DNA of 51,548 nt from Leptothoe spongobia TAU-MAC 1115 (lineage in GTDB: Bacteria; Cyanobacteriota; Cyanobacteriia; Phormidesmidales; Phormidesmidaceae). Of this stretch, positions 1 to 9,112 are shown piece by piece. Location of the stretch: assembly GCF_018739885.1 (NCBI RefSeq), contig NZ_JADOES010000039.1:1-51548 (forward strand). The letters are read 5' to 3'. The notes under the pieces were generated by a model. That model did not search any database. It was given only the letters and a program-made list of their open reading frames with translations, and was not told the DNA's origin. A program made the translations under genes and the position numbers. Position 1 is the first letter of the stretch. Each line of letters begins with the position of its first letter.

Positions 1-64
1 GTCGAAAAGGCCTGCCTCCACCGTCTCCTCCTCAACTCCAAGAAAGTATTGGTTAGGGGAGGAA

Positions 65-1435
65 GTGAATTTATACGATCAATACAGTGTGCGTGCTGTT
101 GACCAATCGGATGCCACTAAGCTACTTGGGTTTAAGGCCCTTGATTCGGGCATTTGGTTCCCCTTTGGCCAAAATTATGGACAGTTGCGTCACGATATCG
201 TCACCGATCCAAAGTACGTAAGCCCAAAGTTGGAAAGAGCAGCTCCAATCGCCTGGAGTCCCACCGGAAATATTCGTGATTGTTATGTTGTCACCGAAGG
301 TTGGTGTGATGCCTTTATTGGAACCCAGCGGGGAAATACAAACGTTGCGGCGGTGGCTGGCGTCTCCCATATCGTTAGCACCTTACCAGCTAATGGTGGG
401 CAAATAGCGTTATTTGATGCTGATGGTATGACCAATGCCGCAGTGATGCAGCAGTTGATAAAAGCAGGGAAGCATCTAAAAGGAAAGATTCAGCTAATCC
501 CATTGGAATTTGGACCAAAGGCAGGCTGTGAAGAGTTTTTTAATGCTGGGAACACGGCTGAAGATTTCCAGACTCTACTGAAAGATGCTGTTTCTCCCAG
601 AGTCTTCCTAGAACGTTGGCTGACATTTCTACTAGAGTGGGGGCAGGAGTTACCCAAGAACATTGCCTCCCTGGATAAGCTGTATCAAAAAATCTTTGAG
701 CTGGCCTATCTGTGCGATCGCAATGGCAAAACTCTCTCAGCAAAAATTGAAAGATTTGTTCAGCTCCATAGTAAGAAATGGATTGGCAGGGCGCTGACAT
801 TACCACAGATTCGCAGCTTTAAAGCGAATGCAGAGAAACCTTATCGAGAGCAGGAAGCTAAGACTCAGTTAGAGAAACGAAAGGAAGCCGCAAAAGATAG
901 CATATCCCGTGGTTCGTGGGCTGTTAAGCACTGTCTAAATGATGCGGTAATCATTTCACCTGCAGGACAGGCAACCATGGCCCCATCAGGTGCGATCGCA
1001 GGCCTTATGGAAGTTTGCTGGGGCAATGAGCTGAAATACCGTCTAGACTGTAACAGCTTCTATGCCTATGGCAGGACTATCCCCGGCAAGTGGGAAAGGG
1101 TATCTAACAGAGAAGTTAAGGAACTTATCCAGCGTGAACTAGATGCGGCTGGAGCTGAAGGATCTTATGGACTCACATCTGTGGAATCTTCCGCAACATT
1201 GCTCGCTCAACGGGTATCGATGCGGGAATGGCCAACAGAACACAACTTAGTTCCCTTTAAAAATGGAGTCCTAAGACTTTCAGATCATACTCTCCTGCCC
1301 CATAGGCCCGAGTATGGTTTTACCTGGCAGTTGCCCTATGAGTATCTACCAGGCGTGACATGTGACCCCATCCTTGAATGGTTGCATGGTGTGAACTGCG
1401 CTATCGACGTTGAGGTTGTGCAGCTGTATCCATGA
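65..1435 (+). CDS. DUF3854 / primase-helicase-like protein, C-terminally truncated
   Basis: The N-terminal half has a Toprim-like pattern: GWCDAFIG around residues 79-86 and ALFDADG around residues 115-121, as in the DUF3854 domain of cyanobacterial plasmid and phage primases. The last ~60 residues (VPFKNGVL, then LLPHRPEYGFTWQLPYEY) match the start of a D5/P4-type primase-helicase segment, but the protein stops at residue 456, before any Walker A motif, so the ATPase domain is missing. Its stop codon overlaps the ATG of the metal-efflux adaptor, which is the probable break point. The frame is open back to base 2, so the true N-terminus may lie outside the window; GTG at 65 is only one option, because the AGGGGAGG before it is too close for a good ribosome site. 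Probably a non-functional relic of a plasmid or integrative element. Confidence 0.6.
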   Translation: MNLYDQYSVRAVDQSDATKLLGFKALDSGIWFPFGQNYGQLRHDIVTDPKYVSPKLERAAPIAWSPTGNIRDCYVVTEGWCDAFIGTQRGNTNVAAVAGVSHIVSTLPANGGQIALFDADGMTNAAVMQQLIKAGKHLKGKIQLIPLEFGPKAGCEEFFNAGNTAEDFQTLLKDAVSPRVFLERWLTFLLEWGQELPKNIASLDKLYQKIFELAYLCDRNGKTLSAKIERFVQLHSKKWIGRALTLPQIRSFKANAEKPYREQEAKTQLEKRKEAAKDSISRGSWAVKHCLNDAVIISPAGQATMAPSGAIAGLMEVCWGNELKYRLDCNSFYAYGRTIPGKWERVSNREVKELIQRELDAAGAEGSYGLTSVESSATLLAQRVSMREWPTEHNLVPFKNGVLRLSDHTLLPHRPEYGFTWQLPYEYLPGVTCDPILEWLHGVNCAIDVEVVQLYP

Positions 1436-3171
1436 GTTCTCCACCTGAGTCTACTGAACTACAAGGACTAGAGGAAAATTTGCCCATTGAAAATCCACCT
1501 GACCCATCAATCCCCTGGTGGAGAAAATCGGGGAAGGCACTCTTAGGATTAGGCGTCTTTGCCTTATTGAGTACGGGGATTGTTGGCGCAACTCACATGC
1601 TTACATCAGGTATGGAAGGCCACGACATGGGCGGCCATGGCGGCCATGATATGTCTGGCCACGATATGGGCGGCATGTCCCATGACGAGATGATGCGGGT
1701 GGATGGGGCCTTTAACCCAACACCGGTAACAGTAGAAGTTGTGAAATCAGCTCCGTTGGATGCCAGTGTTAATTACACCGGAGCAATTTTGCCCTACACA
1801 GAGGTCACTGTTTATCCCCGTGTGGCGGGTCAGCTCTCAAACTATGATATTTACCCTGGTGACTGGGTCGATGCGGGTCAGTTGTTAGCTAATCTGGATG
1901 CCATTGAGCGGGTCAGTCAGACGAGTGAGGCCCAAGCATCGGCCACAGCACTGCTTGCTACTGCGGAAGCCAGTCAGTTTGAGCTGGAAGAACAACAACA
2001 GGAAATCATCCAAATTCAGGCGGACCTCGACTATCTCATTCTAGCAAGAGATCGCTTTGAGACCCTGACGGCGAAAGGGGCCACATCCCAATCTCAGTAT
2101 GATTTAGCGGCATCCCAGGTGGATGCTAAACGAGCCATGTTGGATGGCGCTAAGGCCAAACTCATCCGCTTGCAATCTAAGGTGACCAGCGATCAGGCCC
2201 AGGTAGAACGTGCCCGTGCTCAGATAAATACGGCATCTGCCTTTGAAGGCTACACCCAAATTTCAGCGCCGATTAGCGGCATTGTACAGGCCCGCATGGC
2301 CGATCCAGGCGTTGTGGTGCAGCCTGGAATGGGAATTTTCAAAATTGGTGATTATCAGCAGGTCAGGCTCCAGGCCAATGTGGCGCAACAGGATGCTAAC
2401 CAGATTAGAGTGGGAACACCGATTGTGGCAAAGATTCAGGGCACGGATGCAGGCGTCATTCAAGGAGAAATCACTAGCATTTTTCCCCAAGCGGATTTAG
2501 AGACCCGCACGGTCACCGTAGAAGCTGTGGTGGATAACCCAGAACGACAATTGCTGTCGGGGCAGTTTGTGGATATGGAGATTATCACACAGCGACGCAC
2601 CGAGGCGCTTTCAGTGCCACAAAAAGCTGTTGTGAGCTTTAACGGTGAGGCAGCAATCTGGGTTGTGAATGGCAGTAACGCCCAGCGACGACGGGTAACA
2701 ACGGGGATGATGAGTCGCGATCGCATCGAGATTATCGATGGTCTTAAAGTAGGCGATCAGGTGATTACCTCGGGACATAGTCGCCTGATCGAAGGAGGAG
2801 CTGTGACCGTTGTTGATGCTCTGGGCAACCCCACCGATGATTTTGTAAGTACCGCAGACAGTGCATTAGAACTCTCTCTGGTCAGTCCTGACACGGTGAA
2901 AGCGGGTAAAAATGAGATCACATTTATCTTGAAAAATACAGAGACTGGGGAACGGGTAACCGTGTCTGCCGATGATCTAGCCCTCGACATCACCATGCCC
3001 ATGAAAAACATGGCACCGATGATGGCCAAAGTAGAGTTGTCATCTACGGACAACCCTGGAGAATTCAAGGTCAACACCCATTTAGGCATGAAAGGTGACT
3101 GGATTATAGAGGCCACCGTGACTGATGCCGAACAGGCTGGCAAGGCTCGCCTCACCGTGCCAGTTAATTAA
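1432..3171 (+). CDS. RND efflux membrane-fusion (periplasmic adaptor) subunit, CusB/HlyD type, with fused YtkA-like domain
   Basis: Adaptor that would link the RND permease at 4803 to an outer-membrane channel. It has a cytoplasmic N-terminus, one membrane helix (about residues 35-55), and then a His/Met-rich stretch (residues 61-88, repeated HDMGG-type units) that suggests binding of copper or a similar soft metal. A lipoyl/coiled-coil/beta-barrel adaptor core follows (YTGAILPYTEVTVYPRVAG, then SAPISGIVQARMADPG). The last ~100 residues form a YtkA/FixH-like beta domain with MPMKNM, homologous to the lipoprotein encoded next. The start ATG lies inside the stop of the truncated primase, and no strong Shine-Dalgarno is seen. 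First gene of the metal cluster. Substrate specificity is inferred from the His/Met motif and from the multicopper oxidase downstream. Confidence 0.85.
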   Translation: MSSPPESTELQGLEENLPIENPPDPSIPWWRKSGKALLGLGVFALLSTGIVGATHMLTSGMEGHDMGGHGGHDMSGHDMGGMSHDEMMRVDGAFNPTPVTVEVVKSAPLDASVNYTGAILPYTEVTVYPRVAGQLSNYDIYPGDWVDAGQLLANLDAIERVSQTSEAQASATALLATAEASQFELEEQQQEIIQIQADLDYLILARDRFETLTAKGATSQSQYDLAASQVDAKRAMLDGAKAKLIRLQSKVTSDQAQVERARAQINTASAFEGYTQISAPISGIVQARMADPGVVVQPGMGIFKIGDYQQVRLQANVAQQDANQIRVGTPIVAKIQGTDAGVIQGEITSIFPQADLETRTVTVEAVVDNPERQLLSGQFVDMEIITQRRTEALSVPQKAVVSFNGEAAIWVVNGSNAQRRRVTTGMMSRDRIEIIDGLKVGDQVITSGHSRLIEGGAVTVVDALGNPTDDFVSTADSALELSLVSPDTVKAGKNEITFILKNTETGERVTVSADDLALDITMPMKNMAPMMAKVELSSTDNPGEFKVNTHLGMKGDWIIEATVTDAEQAGKARLTVPVN

Positions 3172-3260
3172 AGTCATATCCCTATTGTTTTAATGCATAG
3201 GGAACAGCGGGGATGCTGCTCACACAAGTCTACACACACTTTATTCAAACCAATAAAATC

Positions 3261-3737
3261 ATGAAAAAACTGTTATTGAGTCTAATCGCAGTAGGTGCGC
3301 TAGTAACTGGCTGTGGAGGGGCATCGACTCCTGACACTGCCACATCAGAGACACCAGACACTGCCGCTGCCACCAACACAATGGAAATGGAGGGTATGGA
3401 CAGCATGGAGGGCATGGCAGCCACCAGCGAAGGTAATGTAGAAATCACCCTGGTGAGCCCTGATGCTGTACCCATGGGAGATGCAGAACTTTTTGTTGCG
3501 GTGAAAGATGCGGCCACAGGTGAACCGGTCACCACTGAAAATTTGGAGGTAGAAATCTTTATGCCCATGGACGGCATGGACGATATGACCACCGAAGCCG
3601 AAATTTCACCAGATGCTGAGCCAGGTCAATACAAGGTTGCCACATACCTGGGTATGGCAGGCATGTGGGCCGTTAACACCTCTGTTGATGAAGGGGAGCA
3701 ACAGGGCAAAGCTCACTTTATGTTTGAGGCCCAATAA
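3261..3737 (+). CDS. YtkA/FixH-like lipoprotein, Met-rich
   Basis: A 158-residue lipoprotein. The start at ATG 3261 (MKKLLLSLIAVGALVTGC) gives a classic signal peptide and lipobox with Cys at about residue 18; the longer reading from 3213 would bury the signal peptide. After a Thr/Ala linker comes a Met-rich patch (MEMEGMDSMEGM), then a single beta domain (LVSPDAV ... FMPMDGMDDM ... YLGMAGMW) clearly homologous to the C-terminal domain of the preceding adaptor. The family is known in copper-handling and cytochrome-oxidase contexts. Here it probably acts as a membrane-anchored periplasmic metal-binding accessory to the efflux pump; that role is inferred. It lies 90 bp after the adaptor and is likely co-transcribed. 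Confidence 0.75.
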   Translation: MKKLLLSLIAVGALVTGCGGASTPDTATSETPDTAAATNTMEMEGMDSMEGMAATSEGNVEITLVSPDAVPMGDAELFVAVKDAATGEPVTTENLEVEIFMPMDGMDDMTTEAEISPDAEPGQYKVATYLGMAGMWAVNTSVDEGEQQGKAHFMFEAQ

Positions 3738-3790
3738 CTGGCCACATAGGTCTTGGAGAATAAGTCTTCTAAGACACTCAACTTGTTTCT

Positions 3791-3809
3791 AAGGAACCTA
3801 GTGTTCCTT
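3791..3809 (+). other. Hairpin between lipoprotein and methyltransferase genes
   Basis: AAGGAAC and GTTCCTT form a perfect 7-bp stem around a CTAGT loop. A competing stem, CCTAGT (3797-3802) with ACTAGG (3811-3816), overlaps it. There is no T-tract, so it is not a canonical terminator. It could end or attenuate the transcript before the methyltransferase gene. Confidence 0.35.
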
Positions 3810-3863
3810 AACTAGGGGACATAGTTTTATCCAAAATCACTCTGAAATATTGCTTCTCTCTTT

Positions 3864-4778
3864 ATGAGTTCTTCTGTAAGTCTGTCATCTCCAGAAAAAG
3901 GACCACAGTTACGAACACAGTGTGCAATTTGTCATCACAATAGTCAGCCAGTATTTGAAAAATATGGCTATTGGATTCGTGCTTGTCAAAACTGCGGTCA
4001 CCACTTTGCCGATCTTGTACCTGATGTTACTCATGCGCAACAGGTGTATGGAGACGATTATTTTGAAGGTGGTGGTGCAGGGTATTCAGATTATTTGGCT
4101 GAAGCTAAGCTTTTAAAAAAGCATGGCAGACGCTATGGCCTAAAAGTTAACAAATACACTAAACCTGGACGACTACTTGATGTGGGCAGTGCTGCAGGCT
4201 TCATTCTGCAAGGGCTAATAGATACTGGCTGGCAGGGAATGGGGATTGAACCCAATGATCGAGTCGCAACCTATGCCCGAGAAAATCTTGGGTTACCGGT
4301 ACAAACAGGAACCCTGGAAGAGTTATCCCCTCAAGATTTTGGAAATAATACCTATGATTTGATTACCTTTATTCAAGTCATTCCACATTTTTATAATTTA
4401 CGACAGGCTCTATCTGTTGCTGCATCTGTGACTGCGTCAGATGGTTATTGGTTAATTGAAACTTGGAATCGTAGTAGTTGGACAGCTCGTGTGCTTGGCC
4501 AAGGATGGCATGAATATAGTCCCCCCAGTGTATTGCACTGGTTTTCGCCTGAGGAAATTGCTTCATTGGGGAGCCAGTTTGGATTTCGGGTCGTTGCCAA
4601 AGGGCGACCTTCTAAGTGGATAAATGGTGGGCATGCCAAATCGTTGTTGCGTTACAAGTTCCAGGATTCTGCTATCGGGAGACTCTTGATACCACTGCTT
4701 AATCTAGTGCCAGATGGTATGGACTTTCCCTATCCTGCTGAGGATTTGTTTTGGATTCTCTTACAAAAATCAAATTAG
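3864..4778 (+). CDS. Class I SAM-dependent methyltransferase with N-terminal zinc ribbon
   Basis: A 304-residue protein. The first ~35 residues carry CAICHH and CQNCGHHF (two CxxC-type pairs), a zinc-ribbon-like module that often precedes Methyltransf_23-type domains. The SAM-binding motif I is LLDVGSAAGF at about residue 107, followed by the acidic GIEPND and a later LITFIQV. C-terminal residues resemble sugar or nucleotide-sugar methyltransferases, but the substrate cannot be read from the sequence. The gene is visibly more AT-rich than the efflux genes around it and has no obvious link to metal resistance, so it may be a separate insertion. It sits 24 bp before the RND permease gene and may share its transcript. 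Confidence 0.75.
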   Translation: MSSSVSLSSPEKGPQLRTQCAICHHNSQPVFEKYGYWIRACQNCGHHFADLVPDVTHAQQVYGDDYFEGGGAGYSDYLAEAKLLKKHGRRYGLKVNKYTKPGRLLDVGSAAGFILQGLIDTGWQGMGIEPNDRVATYARENLGLPVQTGTLEELSPQDFGNNTYDLITFIQVIPHFYNLRQALSVAASVTASDGYWLIETWNRSSWTARVLGQGWHEYSPPSVLHWFSPEEIASLGSQFGFRVVAKGRPSKWINGGHAKSLLRYKFQDSAIGRLLIPLLNLVPDGMDFPYPAEDLFWILLQKSN

Positions 4779-4802
4779 GGCATAGATTCCTCTGAAGCTC
4801 CC

Positions 4803-7800
4803 ATGAAAGAATTTCTCACCCGCTGGTCTATTAAAAATCCGGTTGTTGTCACCGCGATGTATATTGCGGTGATTATGCTGTCACTACTGACGCTTTTTCT
4901 ACTACCGGTGCGGATGATGCCCTATGTGGAAAGCCCGCTAGTGTCGGTAGTATCCATGGCCCCTGGTTCATCACCAGAGGAAATCGAAACCTATATCAGT
5001 AAGCCAATTGAGCAGCGATTGAGCGTCTTGGACGGGGTGCGATTTATCCGATCTAGTTCCCCAAAAGATAATTCTATCGTCACCATTCAGTTTGCCTGGG
5101 GAGGCAATGTCGATAAGGCGGTGCAGTCGGTGCAAAACATTATGACAGCGGCTGAAGGTGACCTGTTATTTGATGGCATTAACTTTAGATCCTACTGGGT
5201 GCTGCCGATTGACCCATTAAATCGTCCTGTACTGACGCTGGCGCTCAAGGGTGAGAATTGGGACCCCCTCCAACTGAGAGAATTTGCTGACAATACGTTA
5301 GTGGATCGGCTTACTCAGGTGGAAAATGTGCAGGCCGTATCCATTTTTGGGGGCTACCGTCGTCAGCTGCAGATTGTTGTAGATCGTCAGAAGCTGGCGG
5401 CCTATGGACTGTCTATTGTGCAGGTGCGGGATGCCATTGATGCTAACAACATTAGCCAAAGCGCAGGAACTTTAACCCAGGGAGATAGCGAAATTCTGGT
5501 TCGCACCGATGAGCGCACCCTGGGGGCTGCCGAGGTCATGGATTACCCCGTTTTAGAACAAAATGGGCGGGTGGTGTATGTGCGAGATGTCGCAACGGTT
5601 AAAGACACCTATGAAGAACGACGCAGCGGCTACCGTTACAACGGAGAATCGGCCCTAGCGGTCAACGTTATTCAGCAACCAGACTCTAGTTCCCCCCAGG
5701 TAATCCAGCGGGTCAGGATGGAACTGGAGGCGATCCAAAACGAATATCCTGGCATCGAATTTCAGGAAGCCTATGACAACTCCTACTTAGTTAACCTGAT
5801 TGTCAGCAGTACGTTCCAGGAGCTGTTGGTGAGTGTCGTTCTTGCTGGACTGGTGATTTTGGTCTTTCTCGAAGACTTCCGGTCCACGGCGATCATCATG
5901 ATCTCCATTCCCACTAGCTTGGCCCTTTCCACCCTGCCGTTTATTCCCATCGGCATGTCCCTCAATTCCTCCACCCTGATTGGCATGATGATGGCTATTG
6001 GTAAGCTGGTGGATGATTCGATTATTGTGCTCGACTCTATTGATCAAAAGTTACGAGCAGGGTTGATGCCCGTTCAGGCGTCAATTAAGGGCACTGGAGA
6101 AGTCTTTTTGGCCAGTGCAGCGGCAAGCTGTGTGATGATTGCGGCACTGGTGCCCACGATTCTCTCGGGCGGTCTCACGGGGCTTATGTTTGTCGGCATT
6201 GTGTGGCCCATGGTGTTTGCATTTGTAGCTTCGTTGCTGGTGTCAATTACGCTGATTCCTTTGGTGGCCGCGTTTACCCTCAAGCCCCACAGCGACAAGC
6301 CTCAGCGGCGTACCTGGCTACAGCTCCTGACCACACCTGTGCGTTTTGGCTTTAACAAATTAGAACGGGGCTATGCCTGGTTGCTAGATCTGTGTATGCG
6401 GAATCGAGAGATCACCCTGGCCATTGCAGGGGCTTCAGTGGTTCTGGCGATAATGCTTTACGGTCTTATTCCCCAAGAGATGATGCCCCTGGGAGATTCG
6501 GGACAGTTTGTCGCCACCCTAGAAATGGAGGCAGGCACCTCGTTCGCAGCCACTGATGCAGCAGCAGGTCGGTTTGAAGACATTATCTTGCAACAGCCAG
6601 AAGTAGAGAAAGTCTCATCCCAGATAGGCTTTGAGCTAACGCGGAATAGCACCTACTTTACGAGCTACAGCATGGGCGGTGTGAGTACGGCAGCAATGAC
6701 GGTGACTATCACTCCCCTGAATGAACGGCAGCGGGACATTTGGGAGATTATGGACGGCATTGAAGCGGAGGCCAAACAGACCATTCCCGGTATTCGTCGG
6801 ATTGGAATTAAGGAAATGGGTGTGGATGTGATGGCCACTTCTGCGGCTCCCATTCAGCTGGCGGTATATGGCGATGACTTAGATACACTTCATCGCTTAG
6901 CTCAAGGTGTCTTAGACATTGCCGAGGCCAATCCTGATCTTAAAATGCCGTTTACGAGTTCGGCCCTGTCCCAGCCCGAGTATCGGCTCAATATTGATCG
7001 CCGCCGTGCCCAGGAACTAGGTCTGACGGTACAGGCGGTGTCCCAGCAAGCCTACTATGCGCTCAATGGTGGCATGACACGTCGCTACTATAATCGCCCC
7101 AACCTCCGACAGAATTCTATTCTGGTACGGTATGACGAAAATGCTCGTGGTACGATGCAGGACCTGTCAAATACCTATATCACCACCAAAACAGGCCAAC
7201 AGGTTCCCCTGAGCACAGTAGCGACGCTTGAACCCCGCCAAGGTCCCACATTGATTGAGCGTGTGAATGGTAAGCGAGTGGTGTATGTGAATGGCTATTA
7301 CCGCAAGAATGCTCCTGCATCTATGGATTTGTCCATGGCGATCGCAATGCAGGCAGGCGAAGAACTAAACTTCCCCCCTGGCTACGGTGTCGATTCCATG
7401 GGGGATATGACCGACATGATGATCGAATTTGCCCGGTTGCTCAAGGGATTGCTGGTATCTCTGGTGCTGCTTTACATCATTTTAGTGATTCAGTTTGGCT
7501 CGTTTATCCAGCCCCTGGTGATGATGCTCTCTGTGCCACTGCAGCTGGTGGGTGTATTTGGGGCATTGCTACTGTTCAATCACACCCTGTCCACCGTATC
7601 GATTTTGGGCATTGTCATTCTTTCTGGGGTTTCACTATCGGCGGCAATTTTGTTGCTAGAGCTGATTTTAGCGAAGCGAAAGGAAGGGGTGCCGCGTGCG
7701 ATCGCAATTCGTCAGGCTGGTCCTATCCGCCTCAAAGCCATTGTCATGACCACCGTCACCACCCTAATAGTCATCGTCCGATTAGCCTTCTTCCCAGAAA

Positions 7801-7982
7801 CCGGAATGGACGCCTATTCCCCCATTGCCACCGTTATCTTGGGTGGCCTGGTGATGTCTACACTGCTGACTCTGGTAGTGGTACCCGTCGTCTATTCCTT
7901 CGTGGATGATGCGACAGAGGCATTCAAACGACTGAAACAACCCTCAAAGAGAAAGCAGTTAGCCCGTGCAAAGCTTTCTTAG
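4803..7982 (+). CDS. RND superfamily efflux permease (AcrB/HAE-like)
   Basis: A 1,059-residue inner-membrane proton-driven pump of typical RND length. The N-terminus MKEFLTRWSIKNPVVV is characteristic, followed by a periplasmic porter domain (PGSSPEEIE, then a Val/Asn-rich stretch). The TM4 motif GKLVDDSIIVLDSI near residue 400 keeps the two adjacent aspartates of the proton relay. In TM10 (GVSLSAAILLLEL near residue 940) the position of the AcrB relay lysine is Ser, so the relay is unlike AcrB. It pairs with the adaptor at 1432; no TolC-like outer-membrane gene lies in the window. The metal-rich neighbours suggest copper or another cation, but the permease itself reads more like the HAE than the CusA subfamily, so the substrate is open. 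Confidence 0.9.
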   Translation: MKEFLTRWSIKNPVVVTAMYIAVIMLSLLTLFLLPVRMMPYVESPLVSVVSMAPGSSPEEIETYISKPIEQRLSVLDGVRFIRSSSPKDNSIVTIQFAWGGNVDKAVQSVQNIMTAAEGDLLFDGINFRSYWVLPIDPLNRPVLTLALKGENWDPLQLREFADNTLVDRLTQVENVQAVSIFGGYRRQLQIVVDRQKLAAYGLSIVQVRDAIDANNISQSAGTLTQGDSEILVRTDERTLGAAEVMDYPVLEQNGRVVYVRDVATVKDTYEERRSGYRYNGESALAVNVIQQPDSSSPQVIQRVRMELEAIQNEYPGIEFQEAYDNSYLVNLIVSSTFQELLVSVVLAGLVILVFLEDFRSTAIIMISIPTSLALSTLPFIPIGMSLNSSTLIGMMMAIGKLVDDSIIVLDSIDQKLRAGLMPVQASIKGTGEVFLASAAASCVMIAALVPTILSGGLTGLMFVGIVWPMVFAFVASLLVSITLIPLVAAFTLKPHSDKPQRRTWLQLLTTPVRFGFNKLERGYAWLLDLCMRNREITLAIAGASVVLAIMLYGLIPQEMMPLGDSGQFVATLEMEAGTSFAATDAAAGRFEDIILQQPEVEKVSSQIGFELTRNSTYFTSYSMGGVSTAAMTVTITPLNERQRDIWEIMDGIEAEAKQTIPGIRRIGIKEMGVDVMATSAAPIQLAVYGDDLDTLHRLAQGVLDIAEANPDLKMPFTSSALSQPEYRLNIDRRRAQELGLTVQAVSQQAYYALNGGMTRRYYNRPNLRQNSILVRYDENARGTMQDLSNTYITTKTGQQVPLSTVATLEPRQGPTLIERVNGKRVVYVNGYYRKNAPASMDLSMAIAMQAGEELNFPPGYGVDSMGDMTDMMIEFARLLKGLLVSLVLLYIILVIQFGSFIQPLVMMLSVPLQLVGVFGALLLFNHTLSTVSILGIVILSGVSLSAAILLLELILAKRKEGVPRAIAIRQAGPIRLKAIVMTTVTTLIVIVRLAFFPETGMDAYSPIATVILGGLVMSTLLTLVVVPVVYSFVDDATEAFKRLKQPSKRKQLARAKLS

Positions 7983-8021
7983 GAACAATAGCCCAAGGGA
8001 CTAGCTAACTGCATCATGAAA

Positions 8022-8063
8022 TTAGTTGCAAGATACAACTAAATAGTTGCATAATCGAACTAT
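8022..8063 (+). promoter_or_regulatory. Two tandem 21-bp palindromic operators, probable MarR sites
   Basis: Two abutting 21-bp palindromes lie just before the MarR gene. Site 1 (8022-8042) has arms TTAGTTG and CAACTAA. Site 2 (8043-8063) has arms ATAGTT and AACTAT. The two sites share 15 of 21 positions. Their spacing, symmetry and place 19 bp before the regulator's GTG are what MarR-family autoregulation would need. They probably also control the downstream small protein and oxidase. Confidence 0.65.
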
Positions 8064-8081
8064 TAGTTTGATTTTATCTGT

Positions 8082-8513
8082 GTGTCCAATTCTCCTGATT
8101 TACAAGGTCAGTTAATCGCTCTAATTCGCGCATTTGGTTTGCACCGACCAGACCAAACACCCTGTGGACAGCCAGTGACGGTGGCAGAGGCCCATGCCCT
8201 TATGGAGCTATCTAATGGGCAATCGCTTTCTCAAAACGAATTGTCCACACGCCTCAGCCTGGAAAAAAGTACAGTCAGTCGTCTAGTCAAAATCTTAGAA
8301 CGACGAGAGTGGCTCCAACGCAATCGGAGTGAAGCAGATCGCCGAGTAATGCAGCTGGCACTGACAAAAAATGGACAACAAGTAGCGGAACAACTTGCCA
8401 CTGCACGTCGAGAAAAGTTTGATCGCATCCTCTCTGCAATCCCCAATGGTCAACAGACAGTTGTACTCAATTCCCTAAAAATTCTTGTGGAGGCTATCCA
8501 TAAAAGTGAATAA
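8082..8513 (+). CDS. MarR family transcriptional regulator
   Basis: A 143-residue winged-helix repressor. The recognition helix and wing are clear: LSQNELSTRLSLEKSTVSRLVKILE followed by RREWLQRNRSEADRRVMQLALT, a standard MarR signature. GTG at 8082 is the first start after the palindromic operators. The gene is transcribed with the metal cluster and its 3' end overlaps the next gene. The natural inference is autoregulation plus control of the small His-rich protein and multicopper oxidase in response to a metal or oxidant; no sensing cysteine is seen, so the ligand is unknown. Confidence 0.85.
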   Translation: MSNSPDLQGQLIALIRAFGLHRPDQTPCGQPVTVAEAHALMELSNGQSLSQNELSTRLSLEKSTVSRLVKILERREWLQRNRSEADRRVMQLALTKNGQQVAEQLATARREKFDRILSAIPNGQQTVVLNSLKILVEAIHKSE

Positions 8514-9009
8514 TCAACTGATCCATCGTCCAAAAATCTTTTGGATAGCGGGGCTGATTGCGCTAGCCATTGTTATCGGAGCCAGTCTATATCGGCAGGC
8601 TGTTCTCCATCAGCGACAGGCTGAAGTGGCCATGCGAGGGGCACAGGTAATGCCCTTTGATTTAGAGAAAACAACCCACCACTTTGAGCCATTACCAGAT
8701 GGGGGGCTGCAAACCGTAGTTGCCGACAGCCCAATAGACCCTGAGCAGGTAAAACTCATTCAGAGTCATCTAAAAGAAGAGACTGCTAAATTTCAAGCCG
8801 GTGATTTTTCTGATCCTGCCGCTATTCACGGGGATGCCATGCCTGGATTAAAACAGCTCAGAGCAGGCCACCGTAACATGACAGTTGAGTACACAACGCT
8901 GCCAGATGGCGGGCAAATTCGCTACACTACTCAACAGCCTGCCCTTGTTGCAGCTGTACATGATTGGTTCGCAGCGCAGCGCTCAGATCATGGCCACCAT
9001 GCCCAGTAA
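8506..9009 (+). CDS. Small membrane-anchored His-rich periplasmic protein of metal cluster
   Basis: A 167-residue protein with one N-terminal helix (IFWIAGLIALAIVIGASLY) and a periplasmic domain containing HGDAMPGLKQLRAGH, VEYTTLPDGGQIRY and a His-rich end (DWFAAQRSDHGHH). Proteins with this HG.xMPGL / HxWFxAQ pattern are small exported proteins, sometimes mislabelled aspartate carbamoyltransferase; no such domain is present. I prefer GTG 8506, which overlaps the MarR stop by 8 bp and follows GGAGG at 8489-8493, over the TTG at 8485. Translational coupling to the regulator is likely. A metal-binding role is inferred from the histidines and context only. Confidence 0.65.
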   Translation: MNNQLIHRPKIFWIAGLIALAIVIGASLYRQAVLHQRQAEVAMRGAQVMPFDLEKTTHHFEPLPDGGLQTVVADSPIDPEQVKLIQSHLKEETAKFQAGDFSDPAAIHGDAMPGLKQLRAGHRNMTVEYTTLPDGGQIRYTTQQPALVAAVHDWFAAQRSDHGHHAQ

Positions 9010-9112
9010 AGATTTCATCGTCATTTCACAATTTGTCGCTACTATCAAATTCTACTGAAATTGTAAGTTCCTCTAGTCTCTTGGAGTCCTGACAGTTTGA
9101 TAGGTGAGCGTT

